Shown here one piece after another: positions 52,874-62,513 of a DNA stretch of 64,000 nucleotides (the stretch's first letter is position 1; each line of letters starts with the position of its first letter). The translations under genes were made by a program, and so were the position numbers. The stretch is from Planococcus salinarum (GTDB lineage: Bacteria > Bacillota > Bacilli > Bacillales_A > Planococcaceae), in NCBI RefSeq assembly GCF_007004625.1, contig NZ_ML660049.1, forward strand, positions 96,504 through 160,503, read 5' to 3'. Under the pieces are notes generated by a model, which saw only the letters and a program-made list of their open reading frames with translations, made no database searches and was not told where the DNA came from.

Positions 52874-54443
52874 ATATTTTTGGCAGCAAAACTTCTGCCG
52901 TCGTCCCTTTGCCGGCTTTGCTTGACAATTTTATGGATCCACCGTGATCCTGAATGATTTTCTGTGAAATAAGAAGACCCAGCCCGGTTCCGTTTTCTTT
53001 GGTTGTGTAAAACGGTTCGAAAATCCTGCTCAGACTTTCCGGGGACATGCCGATGCCGCTGTCGGAAATTTTTATGGAGACCGTTTTACAGTCCGCAGTG
53101 GAGATTGCCAGGCTGATAGTTCCTTGGGAATGAATCGCTTCGGCCGAATTCTTAAAGAGATTGATGAAAACCTGTTTTAAGGAATGTTCTTCCCCCGAAA
53201 GAGTATAATCCTCTTCACCGGTCCACTCTTCTTTGAAAACGATTCCTTTCAAATTGAATTCGGAACTGAACAGCAACGTTAAATTGCCGATCAGCTTTCT
53301 CAAACTGAAGTTCCTAACAACTGGTGCCTGTGGTTTGGCGAGCACAAGAAATTCACTGATGATCAAATTGATCCGTTCAAGTTCCGAGTGGATAAGCTGG
53401 GTATATTGCGGATATGGATGTTCGGGATCCTGTTGCATGATCTGCATAAATCCGGATATGACCGTCATGGGATTCCTGATTTCATGTGCAACTCCGGCTG
53501 CTATTTCTCCGGCAAGCTTCAACTTTTCACTTTGCAGCAGCAATTGCTCAGATTCTTTCTGGTAGCTGATGTCCCGCGAAATGACCGAAGTGGCGATGAC
53601 TTCTTGATTCCGGTCCAAAATAGGGGATAGCGTAATCTGTGCGTGAAATTTTGTGCCGTCTTTTTTCATATCGACCGTATCAAGTAAAGTGAAGCTTTTG
53701 CCTTTCAACAATTCAAGGGCCTGCAGTTCGGCCACTTCCTCTTTTTCTTTCGGGTAAGGTTTTATTTTAGTGCCGAATGAATCTTCGGCCGACCAGCCAT
53801 ACAGTTTCTCGAATGCCGGGTTGATTGTAATCACCCGATTTTCTTTATCAAACACTGCCATCGCGTCCTTGGCGGTTTCAAAAAATAATTGAAGATAACC
53901 TTCCCGGGAAATGAGCGCTTCTTCCATCGACTTGTTCCTTTCCTGCAATTGCTGCCATAGTCTGCTGAAATAGAAGGTGTGGGAAAAAGTGAACAGCAAG
54001 ACGATGATCAGGAATGTGAAAATGGACAGATGATTATATTGCTGGGACGGCATGCGTTCCAATTGGCCGAAAAAGAAAACCAAAATAAGCACTTCCAGCA
54101 ATGTGGCAATACTTAACATTGCCATTGGGCGAAATTCGCTGAGAAGGGCCGCGGTAAGCAACGGCAACGAGAAGTAGACCAATGTCACCGCCGACAATGA
54201 TTCAATATTCAAGATGAACATATAAATGTTCATCGCATACAATAGTAGAAAGCGAAGGGCCGTAACCCCAAAGCGCCGTTTCAGCAGCCATAGCGTCACA
54301 TAAACAAAAAGTCCAAAGACTGGTGCATAGACTGCGGCATTGAAAGTGAAAATGGTATTCAGGGCAATATGCAAAAGACTGGAAAATCCGAAAATTTGTA
54401 GGAATAACGTGTTTTTCTGGCTGTTTGCATTCGAATGTTTCAT
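52872..54443 (-). CDS. PAS-domain sensor histidine kinase
   Basis: The 523-aa membrane kinase has six or so hydrophobic segments in residues about 15-175. A PAS domain (about 195-310; FFETAKDAMAVFDKENRVITINPAFEKLYGW) comes next. A HisKA domain with phospho-accepting His in AAGVAHEIRNPMTVISGFMQIMQ and a HATPase domain (N box INLFKNSAEAI, G1 DSGIGMS, G2 GTGLGL) follow. This layout resembles Bacillus sporulation/KinB-KinE-type kinases. No response regulator lies beside it, so it is an orphan. ATG 54443 has AGAGG 6 nt upstream; ATG 54446 is equally possible. Confidence 0.92.
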   Translation of the reverse strand: MKHSNANSQKNTLFLQIFGFSSLLHIALNTIFTFNAAVYAPVFGLFVYVTLWLLKRRFGVTALRFLLLYAMNIYMFILNIESLSAVTLVYFSLPLLTAALLSEFRPMAMLSIATLLEVLILVFFFGQLERMPSQQYNHLSIFTFLIIVLLFTFSHTFYFSRLWQQLQERNKSMEEALISREGYLQLFFETAKDAMAVFDKENRVITINPAFEKLYGWSAEDSFGTKIKPYPKEKEEVAELQALELLKGKSFTLLDTVDMKKDGTKFHAQITLSPILDRNQEVIATSVISRDISYQKESEQLLLQSEKLKLAGEIAAGVAHEIRNPMTVISGFMQIMQQDPEHPYPQYTQLIHSELERINLIISEFLVLAKPQAPVVRNFSLRKLIGNLTLLFSSEFNLKGIVFKEEWTGEEDYTLSGEEHSLKQVFINLFKNSAEAIHSQGTISLAISTADCKTVSIKISDSGIGMSPESLSRIFEPFYTTKENGTGLGLLISQKIIQDHGGSIKLSSKAGKGTTAEVLLPKI

Positions 54444-54546
54444 CATACACCTCTGGCTTTTCATGGATTCATTAATAATACTACAGTCAGGACTGTGCGA
54501 AAACGCCTGATTTTGATATGATTAACCTATTAAGGGGGCATCATGT

Positions 54547-55599
54547 ATGACATATCAGTGGAATTCTAAAGAAACGATTGGACTTTTGGGTGAATTGGCA
54601 GCAATCCCGAGCCCTTCCGGTTATACAATGGAAATTATGGACACGATAAAAAAAATGATGACCAGTTGGAATATCGATCATATTACAACGAATAAAGGCG
54701 GAGTCATCGCAACCATTCGAGGTGAGAACGATGAACGGCATCGTTTATTGACAGCACATGTGGATACACTCGGTGCAATGGTCAAAGAAATCAAACCATC
54801 CGGACGGCTGAAACTGTCTCTGGTGGGCGGTTTTAAATTCAACGCTATTGAAGGTGAAAATTGCCTTATACATACGTCTTCCGGAAAGATCCTGTCCGGC
54901 ACCATCCTGCTTCATCAAACAACGGTGCATGTATACAAGGATGCCGGAACAGCTGAGCGCAATGCGGATAATGTTGAAGTCAGAATTGATGAAAAAGCGT
55001 TTTCAGAGGATGCGGTTAGGGAACTTGGTATTGAGGTGGGCGATTTTATATCATTCGATCCAAGGTTTACGACCACAAAATCCGGGTTTGTGAAATCCCG
55101 GCATTTGGATGATAAGGCCAGCACGGCTCTGTTGCTCGAATTGATGAAACATCTCAGCGGCTCTTCAGAAAAACTGCCATACACAACACATTTCTATATT
55201 TCCAATAATGAAGAAATCGGCTATGGCGGCAATTCCAATATTCCGGCGCAGACGGAAGAATATATCGCAGTGGATATGGGAGCGATCGGAGACGGCCAGA
55301 CTTCCGATGAATACACGGTTTCCATATGTGCCAAAGATTCGAGTGGCCCTTATCATTACGGTTTGACGCGCCACTTGATTGATTTGGCCAAGAACAATAA
55401 AATTGAACATAAAGTGGATATATATCCATATTACGGGTCGGACGCATCGGCAGCGATGAGTGCAGGCTATGACGTGAAACATGCATTATTTGGTCCCGGG
55501 ATAGAAGCATCACATTCCTACGAACGGACTCATACAGATTCATTGAAAGCCTCGGCAGCATTGCTTTATGCTTATGTAATGTCACCGTTGGTTTCCTGA
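54547..55599 (+). CDS. M42-family metallopeptidase (glutamyl aminopeptidase-like)
   Basis: The 350-aa cytoplasmic aminopeptidase of the PepA/FrvX/YsdC group uses two metal ions. Key residues: the first metal His-x-Asp in LLTAHVDTLGAM, the bridging Asp in KSRHLDDKASTALLL, the catalytic Glu-Glu in SNNEEIGYGGNS, the second-site VDMGAIG, and the final His in GIEASHSYERTH. AAGGGGG lies 8 nt before ATG 54547. It is followed by murE after 14 bp. Confidence 0.92.
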   Translation: MTYQWNSKETIGLLGELAAIPSPSGYTMEIMDTIKKMMTSWNIDHITTNKGGVIATIRGENDERHRLLTAHVDTLGAMVKEIKPSGRLKLSLVGGFKFNAIEGENCLIHTSSGKILSGTILLHQTTVHVYKDAGTAERNADNVEVRIDEKAFSEDAVRELGIEVGDFISFDPRFTTTKSGFVKSRHLDDKASTALLLELMKHLSGSSEKLPYTTHFYISNNEEIGYGGNSNIPAQTEEYIAVDMGAIGDGQTSDEYTVSICAKDSSGPYHYGLTRHLIDLAKNNKIEHKVDIYPYYGSDASAAMSAGYDVKHALFGPGIEASHSYERTHTDSLKASAALLYAYVMSPLVS

Positions 55600-55613
55600 T
55601 TAGGAGGATTTTC

Positions 55614-57074
55614 ATGAATAGCAGGGAGTTACTCGAAAATATTCCTTATAAATTGGTTTCAGGCGAACTGCCTGAACAAATAGAACACATCACGATGGAT
55701 TCGAGGGATGCCGTACCGGGCTCATTGTTTGTTTGCATAGAAGGCTATACGGTAGACGGCCATGATTTTGCCGAACAGGCAACGAAATGTGGCGCGACAC
55801 TGATTCTTTCTGAAAAGCCGGTGGATGTCGAAGGACCGGCGGTGTTGATTGTGGAAGACACGGTCCGTGCATTAGGGCTGTTGGCGTCCAAATTTTACAG
55901 CTATCCGTCAAAGGATATTCAGATGATTGGCGTTACCGGGACCAACGGCAAGACAAGCGTTGCCGGAATGCTTCATTCCATGCTTATGCAATTGGGCGAA
56001 AAATCGGCTTTGACGGGTACCATCGGCTTTAATCTGAATGGGGAGATGCATCCTTCCGCAAATACGACGAGCGATGCATTAACGACCCAAAAAATGATAT
56101 CACGTGCGAAAGAAGCGGCGTGCTCCCATATGACGATGGAAGTTTCATCGCATGGGCTTGTTCTCGGCCGCCTGGCGGGGGTTGAGTTCAATACGGCCAT
56201 TTTTACGAACCTGACCCATGACCATCTCGATTTTCACGGAACGATGGAAGAGTATGGCCATGCCAAGGGCCTGCTGTTTGCGCAGCTCGGCCAGGATCTT
56301 CATGAGAAGAAACGCGCTGTCCTGAATGCGGATGATCCGTGGTCTGAACAGTTCGCCAAAATGACTTCCCACCCAATCTTCACTTATGGCATCGAAAAAC
56401 CGGCTCAATTCAAAGCGGATGAAATCGCGATGGATCAATCGGGCACTTCATTCCGGTTGGTATGCCCTGAAGGGGAGTTTCGCGTTTCCATGAAATTGCT
56501 GGGCCACTTCAATGTGTCCAATGCATTGGCGGCAATCACAGCCTTGTACGCAGAGGGATTTAGTCTGAAAGCGGTCCTTACTGCATTGGCTGCAATTGAA
56601 CCTGTGCAGGGGCGCATGCAGAAAGTGGCGATAGAGGCTCCTGTAACTGTCTTCATCGATTATGCCCATACTCCGGACGCCATTGAAAAAGCTTTGGCTG
56701 CAGTAGCCGGATTCAAAAAGAATAAGATTATCTTCCTTGTCGGCACCGGCGGCAACAGAGATAAATCGAAACGGCCGAACATGGCAAGGAAGGCGTCGGT
56801 TGCCGACTACGTGGTTCTGACAACGGATGATCCGAGAGACGAACCGTATGAGAGCATCCTGAAAGATTTGGAGGCCGGAATTGCCCATGCAAACTATGCC
56901 TGTATCGGCGATCGCGAAGAAGCTGTTAAACATGCGGTCCAGCAGTCTGAACCAGGAGATATTATTATTCTGGCCGGAAAAGGGCATGAAGATTATCAAA
57001 TTATCGGGAACACCAAATACCCGCACAGCGACCAGGAAATTGCGAAGCAGGAAGTGTTGAAAAAGTATAGTTAA
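55614..57074 (+). CDS. murE: UDP-N-acetylmuramyl tripeptide synthetase MurE
   Basis: The 486-aa Mur ligase adds the third amino acid to UDP-MurNAc-L-Ala-D-Glu for peptidoglycan. It shows ATP loop GVTGTNGKTSVA, TNLTHDHLDFHGTMEEY, the linker VFIDYAHTPDAIEKAL, GTGGNRDKSKRPNM and the specificity motif TTDDPRDEP. The motif is DDPR rather than the DNPR typical of diaminopimelate enzymes, which may mean lysine is added. AGGAGG lies 6 nt before ATG 55614. It is outside the usual dcw cluster and in one unit with the peptidase. Confidence 0.93.
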   Translation: MNSRELLENIPYKLVSGELPEQIEHITMDSRDAVPGSLFVCIEGYTVDGHDFAEQATKCGATLILSEKPVDVEGPAVLIVEDTVRALGLLASKFYSYPSKDIQMIGVTGTNGKTSVAGMLHSMLMQLGEKSALTGTIGFNLNGEMHPSANTTSDALTTQKMISRAKEAACSHMTMEVSSHGLVLGRLAGVEFNTAIFTNLTHDHLDFHGTMEEYGHAKGLLFAQLGQDLHEKKRAVLNADDPWSEQFAKMTSHPIFTYGIEKPAQFKADEIAMDQSGTSFRLVCPEGEFRVSMKLLGHFNVSNALAAITALYAEGFSLKAVLTALAAIEPVQGRMQKVAIEAPVTVFIDYAHTPDAIEKALAAVAGFKKNKIIFLVGTGGNRDKSKRPNMARKASVADYVVLTTDDPRDEPYESILKDLEAGIAHANYACIGDREEAVKHAVQQSEPGDIIILAGKGHEDYQIIGNTKYPHSDQEIAKQEVLKKYS

Positions 57075-57100
57075 AAGAGGCCGTGAGCGGCTTCTTTTTT
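57073..57100 (+). terminator. Rho-independent terminator after murE
   Basis: AAAGAGGCCG / CGGCTTCTTT stem with TGAG loop and T-run directly after the stop codon. Confidence 0.82.
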
Positions 57101-57156
57101 ATGATTTCAGATTTCAGGAAGACTTATTTTCGCAAGTCCTTCTCTTTGTACAGTCT

Positions 57157-57261
57157 CCAGCCCCTCGAGTCGCTGCGGTTTTGACCTTCATGGCAGAGGA
57201 CGCCATGGCGGCCAAACCCTCCAGCGCTTGTCGCGGCTAAATGGGCGCTTGCGCATTTCTT
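57157..57261 (+). repeat. GC-rich interspersed repeat, copy A (105 bp)
   Basis: The unit starts CCAGCCCCTCGAGTCGCT and ends GCGCATTTCTT. It is about 95% identical to copy B at 57282-57386, and the two are spaced by 20 bp. Units of the CCAGCGCCxAGCCCCTCGAG...CAGCGCTTGTCG type are, as I recall, widespread intergenic repeats in Bacillaceae. Confidence 0.85.
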
Positions 57262-57281
57262 GATTGTCCAGACTCCAGCGC

Positions 57282-57386
57282 CCAGCCCCTCGAGTCGCTT
57301 CGGTTTTGACCTTCATGGCAGAGGACGCCATGAAGGCCAAACCCTCCAGCGCTTGTCGCGGCTAGACGGGCGCTTGCGCATTTCTT
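57282..57386 (+). repeat. GC-rich interspersed repeat, copy B (105 bp)
   Basis: This is the second unit of the tandem pair. Differences from copy A cluster in three spots (CTGCGG/CTTCGG, ATGGCGG/ATGAAGG, CTAAATGGG/CTAGACGGG). Internal inverted arms (GGCCAAACCC, GGTTTTGACC) suggest an RNA or DNA hairpin. No gene lies in the 57101-57456 gap. Confidence 0.85.
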
Positions 57387-57456
57387 AGATAAAATTTCTT
57401 GTTTTTTCACATTTCCTTCTCTAATATGAAGAGAGTAGATTAAAGGAGCGTAAAAC

Positions 57457-59025
57457 ATGTCAGTCGAAATTAAAAATGAAATTGAAAATAGAAGAACTTT
57501 TGCAATCATTTCCCACCCTGATGCCGGTAAAACCACTTTGACAGAGAAACTGCTGCTGTTCGGTGGAGCCATCCGGGATGCCGGGACTGTCAAAGGGAAA
57601 AAGAGCGGAAAGTTTGCGACATCCGATTGGATGGAAATCGAAAAACAACGGGGAATCTCAGTCACTTCATCCGTCATGCAATTTGATTACGATGGCCACC
57701 GTGTCAACATCCTCGACACACCTGGACACCAGGATTTCAGTGAAGATACTTACCGCACCTTAATGGCCGTGGACAGCGCGGTCATGATTATTGATGTTGC
57801 AAAAGGGATAGAAGCACAAACTGTCAAATTGTTTAAAGTTTGTAAAATGCGCGGCATTCCGATTTTTACATTCATCAACAAAATGGACCGCCAGGGGAAA
57901 GAGCCGCTGGAATTGATGGAAGAACTTGAAGAAGTCCTTGGAATCCAGTCATACGCCATGAACTGGCCGATCGGCATGGGAAAAGAATTCCTCGGCATTT
58001 ATGATCGTTTCAACAAGCGGGTCGAACCTTTCCGCAGTGAAGGCGACCGGTTCCTGCCAATAGATGAAGACGGTGAACTGGCTGTAGACCATGACATGAA
58101 GAAGTCTTCCTATTACACGCAGGCAATGGAAGATATTCAATTGTTGAATGAAGCAGGCAATGACTTTTCGATCGACCGTATAAAAAGAGGGGAATTGACT
58201 CCGGTATTCTTCGGCAGCGCACTGGCCAACTTCGGAGTCCAGACTTTCCTGGAAACGTACCTGCAATTTGCACCGTCACCGCAACCGAGAATGACGCAGG
58301 AAGAAGACATCGTCGATCCCGTGGAAACACCATTCTCAGGCTTTGTCTTTAAAATCCAGGCCAATATGAATCCTGCCCATCGTGACCGCATTGCATTCGT
58401 CCGGATTGTGTCAGGCAAATTCGAAAAAGGGATGAATGTCACTCTTTCGCGTACCGGAAAGTCATTCCGGCTTTCCCAAACGACCCAATTCCTGGCGGAT
58501 GACCGTGAAATGGTGGCAGAAGCAGTAGCCGGTGATATTATCGGATTGCATGATGTCGGTAACTACCAAATCGGGGATACGATTACGAGTGGTAAAAAAT
58601 TCCAATTCGAAAACCTGCCGCAGTTCACCCCTGAATTGTTTATGAAAGTTACAGCCAAAAACGTAATGAAGCAAAAGCACTTCCATAAAGGAATTCTTCA
58701 GCTCGTGCAGGAAGGCGCCATCCAGTATTACAAAACGCTTCATATGGAAGAAGTAATTCTTGGAGCGGTTGGGCAATTGCAGTTCGAAGTTTTCGAGCAC
58801 CGGATGAAGAACGAATACAATGTGGATGTCCGGATGGAGCCGATCGGTTCCAAAATCGCGCGGTGGATTGAAAATGAGGAAGATGTGAAAGAATCCATGT
58901 CCAGCAGCCGTTCGATGCTGGTAAAAGACCGTTTCGACAATCTTGTATTCCTGTTTGAAAATGAATTCGCAACCCGTTGGTTCCAGGACAAAAACCCGGG
59001 TATCCGGTTGTACAGTTTGTTATAA
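57457..59025 (+). CDS. prfC: Peptide chain release factor 3
   Basis: The 522-aa translational GTPase recycles RF1/RF2 from the ribosome. G1 is [16 protein letters not shown], the switch region is [15 protein letters not shown]3 is [16 protein letters not shown] and G4 is [11 protein letters not shown]. The RF3-specific C-terminal domain ([22 protein letters not shown]) follows. AAAGGAG lies 8 nt before ATG 57457. It is monocistronic with a terminator behind it. Confidence 0.96.
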   Translation: MSVEIKNEIENRRTFAIISHPDAGKTTLTEKLLLFGGAIRDAGTVKGKKSGKFATSDWMEIEKQRGISVTSSVMQFDYDGHRVNILDTPGHQDFSEDTYRTLMAVDSAVMIIDVAKGIEAQTVKLFKVCKMRGIPIFTFINKMDRQGKEPLELMEELEEVLGIQSYAMNWPIGMGKEFLGIYDRFNKRVEPFRSEGDRFLPIDEDGELAVDHDMKKSSYYTQAMEDIQLLNEAGNDFSIDRIKRGELTPVFFGSALANFGVQTFLETYLQFAPSPQPRMTQEEDIVDPVETPFSGFVFKIQANMNPAHRDRIAFVRIVSGKFEKGMNVTLSRTGKSFRLSQTTQFLADDREMVAEAVAGDIIGLHDVGNYQIGDTITSGKKFQFENLPQFTPELFMKVTAKNVMKQKHFHKGILQLVQEGAIQYYKTLHMEEVILGAVGQLQFEVFEHRMKNEYNVDVRMEPIGSKIARWIENEEDVKESMSSSRSMLVKDRFDNLVFLFENEFATRWFQDKNPGIRLYSLL

Positions 59026-59071
59026 AATCCTTTCGGATGACCTTGTAATTAGGTAAATCATGTTTTTTCCA

Positions 59072-59096
59072 GAACCTGTCTTGTGACAGGTTTTTT
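59072..59096 (+). terminator. Rho-independent terminator after prfC
   Basis: AACCTGTC / GACAGGTT stem followed by six T. Confidence 0.85.
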
Positions 59097-59234
59097 GTAT
59101 TTTAGAAATAAACAGGCTGGAGAATTCTGTTCTCATTTTGTTTCATTTCTGTTACAAACCAAAGGTTAAAGTTTGCGGTAGGAGAAAGTTTTTCATATGA
59201 TAAAAGAACGAAGTAACAGAGAGGGTTTGACATA

Positions 59235-62200
59235 ATGAAGTTGAGTGATTTTTCAATAAAAAGACCGGTATTAACGATAGTGACGATGTTTTTGGTCATT
59301 ATTTTGGGGGCAATTTCATTTCTAAGGATCCCGGTTACTTTAATACCTGAGTTGAACCCACCCATCGGGGTAGTGGTCACTACTTATAATGGCGCAAGTC
59401 CGACCGAGGTTAATGAAAAAGTGACGAAACCGCTGGAGGCTAACCTTTCCACATTGCCCGGAATCGAATCTATTCAGTCCACCTCCCAGGAGGGATCGAA
59501 CTTCATTCTTCTTGAATTTGACTGGTCCACCGAAATTGATGATGTCCAGAGTGACATACTTCAACGGATTGACCAGACTTTCCTTCCGGATGATGCTGGA
59601 ACTCCTCAATTTCTGAAATTCGATCCTTCCCAATTTCCGATACTGCAGCTATCGCTGCGTGCCACCGACCCGAATGTTGACATTCGGGTGCTGGCAGAAG
59701 AGCTGGAAACCGAATTGCTGCAGACAGAAGGCGTGGCAAATGTAAATATTTCCGGAACTTTAATAGAAGAAATACTGATATCACTGGATCAGGAGCTGTT
59801 GGAGGAAAACGGCCTGCAGCAATCGGACATCGTTCAGGTGATCCAGGGCAGCAATATTTCCCTGCCCGGTGAACCGATCGAGAGTGAAGACGGCCGAAAC
59901 CTCACCACCCGGATTCTCAGTACATTGACTGGTCCCGAAGAAATAGCAGATCTTGTGGTCACGGTTGATCCACTTGATGGCGAGAATCTGACTATAGGTG
60001 ATGTGGCGGAAGTCACGTTAGGGGAACGGGAGCGCAGCAGTGAGACGAGAGCCAACCAGGAGCCGGCCGTGCTGCTTGCGGCATTGCAGGAATCCGGTGC
60101 AAATACAGCCGATGTGTCCACAGCTTTCCAGGAACGATTGAACGAATTACTGGAAGAAGAGAGATTCAGTTCGGTGGAAGCGGACATTCTTTTTGACCAG
60201 GGGGATTATGTGAAGCTGGCTGTCGGAAATATCGGTCAAACGCTGATTTTTGGTGGTATTTTCGCAATGCTTGTCCTGTTTTTCTTCCTGCGTGGAGTGA
60301 AAAGTCCAGTCATTATCGGAATTGCCATTCCTTATTCCGTCATCGTTACCTTTGTTTTGATGTATTTTGCTGATTTTGCATTAAACATCCTGACACTAGG
60401 TGCGCTGGCCTTGGGAATCGGCATGCTCGTCGACAACGCCATAGTCGTTATCGAAAATATTGAACGTCATCTGGCAATGGGCAAAACGTCGAAAAAAGCC
60501 GCCTCTGATGGATCAAAAGAAGTGGCGGGGGCTATTACGGCTTCAACTCTAACGACAATTGCAGTTTTCGTGCCGGTCATATTCATCTCCGGTCTGATTG
60601 GTGAAATATTCTTCGAGTTCGCCCTGACAATCTCTTTCAGTTTGTTTGCATCACTGGCGGTTGCACTGACAGTCATTCCGATGCTTGCATCACGTATGCT
60701 GAGAAAGCCTAAGGGCAATATTGAAGCACGCAACCGGCGATCGAAGGGTCTTAAGAATTTTGAGAGATCCATCAGGTGGGCATTGCGCCACAGGATCCTT
60801 GTATTATTGACCACATTGTTGTTCCTGATAATTGGGGCGTTTGGTGTATCGCAGGTGGGTACAGAATTTCTGCCTGCTACGGATGAAGGTTTCGTCAGCG
60901 TCTCGGTGGAACTTGACAACGGGGCATCCAGATCGGCCACTGACGAAGTCGTTACAATGATTGAAGAAGAGCTTGAAGCCGAGGAAGAAGTGGATGTCTA
61001 CGTCAGTCTAGTGGGTACTTCCCAGCAGGGCCAGGCCCAGGGGGCTCCGGAATCAAACGTAGCTGAAATTTACATCAAACTTGTGTCATTGGATGAGCGG
61101 GACCGGTCAGTGTTCGAGTTTGTCGATGATATACAGCCTGAAATTATTAAAAAAGTCGGTGACCGTGCTGAAATCGGATTTAATCTCCAGACGGCTGCCG
61201 GTTCAACACCGAACACATTATCGTTTACCGTGACCGATACAGATCCGGTCAGGCTTGAAGAAGCCATTGAAAAAATCAGTGATTCTCTGAGCAGTTTACC
61301 GTCCGTTACGGAACTGACGAACGACCGGAATGAAACGATCGATGAAATCCAGATGACGATTGACCGGGAGGCAGCCACGGAATACGGCATGGCCCCTGTA
61401 CAGATTGCTCAGACGGTAAACAATATTACGAGGGGCGTCCAGGCGACCCAGTTGATCACCGAACAGGATGAGGTCCTTGGTGTATTTGTTGAAATTGATG
61501 AAGAGTATCGTGACAGCTTTGACAATCTTCAAAACCTCAGCCTGCGGACGCCTTCCGGAACTTTTGTGGAGCTCCAGGAATTGGCAGATATCGAAATTGC
61601 CCAGGGCCCGGCAAGCATACAGCGGGTGGACCAGGCAGGAAGCGTGGCTTTCACCCTGCAGCATCAGTCGGATGTCACGATGGGGGAAATGTCAGCCGAT
61701 GTTGACGCCGCGCTTGAAGAATTGAATCTCGACGAAGGAACGATGATCACATTTGGGGGAGACCGGGAGCTGTTTGACAACGCAATCAACGATATGGTCC
61801 TTGCGGTTATGTTGGCAGTGGTTCTTGTCTATATGGTTATGGCGGCTCAATTCGAATCATTCAAATACCCGTTCGTCATCATGTTCACTGTTCCTTTGAT
61901 GGTCATAGGTGTAGCAATCGCTTTGTTCGTCACGCAGACGCCAATAAGCATTACAGCCGTTATTGGTATATTGGTGCTCGTGGGAATTGTGGTCAATAAC
62001 GGGATTGTCCTGGTCGATTACATCAACAAGCGAAAGGAAAGCGGAATGGGATCATTCGATGCAATCATCACGTCGGTACGTGACAGGATGCGCCCGATTT
62101 TGATGACCGCACTGACGACAATTCTCGGCTTGTCACCTTTGGCAGTCGGGATTGGAGAAGGAACGGAAATAAACCAGCCGATGGGGATAGCCGTAATCGG

Positions 62201-62294
62201 TGGTCTGATCAGTTCGACTTTCCTGACTTTATATGTTGTTCCAATTGTCTACAGTCTTTTCGATAAAGAGACACGATCGATGAATAAAAAGTGA
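59235..62294 (+). CDS. RND-family efflux transporter (SwrC/AcrB-like)
   Basis: The 1019-aa proton-driven export pump has twelve membrane helices in two repeats: TM1 at about 12-30, TM2-6 at about 335-490, TM7 at about 525-545 and TM8-12 at about 845-1005. Two large extracytoplasmic loops lie between them. The essential membrane acidic residue region LALGIGMLVDNAIVVIENIERH is present in TM4. The nearest named Gram-positive relative is SwrC/YerP of B. subtilis, which exports surfactin-type lipopeptides; the substrate here is unknown. The start ATG 59235 has GAGAGGG 9 nt upstream. No adaptor or outer-membrane partner is adjacent, as expected for a monoderm. Confidence 0.93.
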   Translation: MKLSDFSIKRPVLTIVTMFLVIILGAISFLRIPVTLIPELNPPIGVVVTTYNGASPTEVNEKVTKPLEANLSTLPGIESIQSTSQEGSNFILLEFDWSTEIDDVQSDILQRIDQTFLPDDAGTPQFLKFDPSQFPILQLSLRATDPNVDIRVLAEELETELLQTEGVANVNISGTLIEEILISLDQELLEENGLQQSDIVQVIQGSNISLPGEPIESEDGRNLTTRILSTLTGPEEIADLVVTVDPLDGENLTIGDVAEVTLGERERSSETRANQEPAVLLAALQESGANTADVSTAFQERLNELLEEERFSSVEADILFDQGDYVKLAVGNIGQTLIFGGIFAMLVLFFFLRGVKSPVIIGIAIPYSVIVTFVLMYFADFALNILTLGALALGIGMLVDNAIVVIENIERHLAMGKTSKKAASDGSKEVAGAITASTLTTIAVFVPVIFISGLIGEIFFEFALTISFSLFASLAVALTVIPMLASRMLRKPKGNIEARNRRSKGLKNFERSIRWALRHRILVLLTTLLFLIIGAFGVSQVGTEFLPATDEGFVSVSVELDNGASRSATDEVVTMIEEELEAEEEVDVYVSLVGTSQQGQAQGAPESNVAEIYIKLVSLDERDRSVFEFVDDIQPEIIKKVGDRAEIGFNLQTAAGSTPNTLSFTVTDTDPVRLEEAIEKISDSLSSLPSVTELTNDRNETIDEIQMTIDREAATEYGMAPVQIAQTVNNITRGVQATQLITEQDEVLGVFVEIDEEYRDSFDNLQNLSLRTPSGTFVELQELADIEIAQGPASIQRVDQAGSVAFTLQHQSDVTMGEMSADVDAALEELNLDEGTMITFGGDRELFDNAINDMVLAVMLAVVLVYMVMAAQFESFKYPFVIMFTVPLMVIGVAIALFVTQTPISITAVIGILVLVGIVVNNGIVLVDYINKRKESGMGSFDAIITSVRDRMRPILMTALTTILGLSPLAVGIGEGTEINQPMGIAVIGGLISSTFLTLYVVPIVYSLFDKETRSMNKK

Positions 62295-62329
62295 GCCAAG
62301 AGTCAGCCGAAGGAATTTCGGAGGACTCT

Positions 62330-62396
62330 TTACGACGAAGCTAGCGTAGCGATGCAGGAGCACAGGCTCTTGCATGATCGCTCGCTTTTTATTTTT
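62330..62396 (+). repeat. Inverted copy of the intergenic repeat, with terminator-like hairpin
   Basis: ACGAAGCTAGCGTAGCGATGC...GAGCAC resembles the reverse complement of 23636-23675. Within it AGCGATGCA/TGCATGATCGCT arms form a hairpin followed by CGCTTTTTATTTTT, so this copy probably serves as the terminator of the RND gene. Confidence 0.6.
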
Positions 62397-62513
62397 AAGT
62401 TTTTTATTGGAATATTTAGTATAATTAAGAATGACAGCGAAAATTAGCAGGAAAAATCGAAATTGCACAGACTTTCATGTTTTTACATGCATCTAAAATG
62501 GGAGGAATCAGTT

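Noticed and set aside
57147..57400. CRISPR array
   Set aside because: There are only two long 105-bp units separated by 20 bp, without short repeats, multiple spacers or cas genes.
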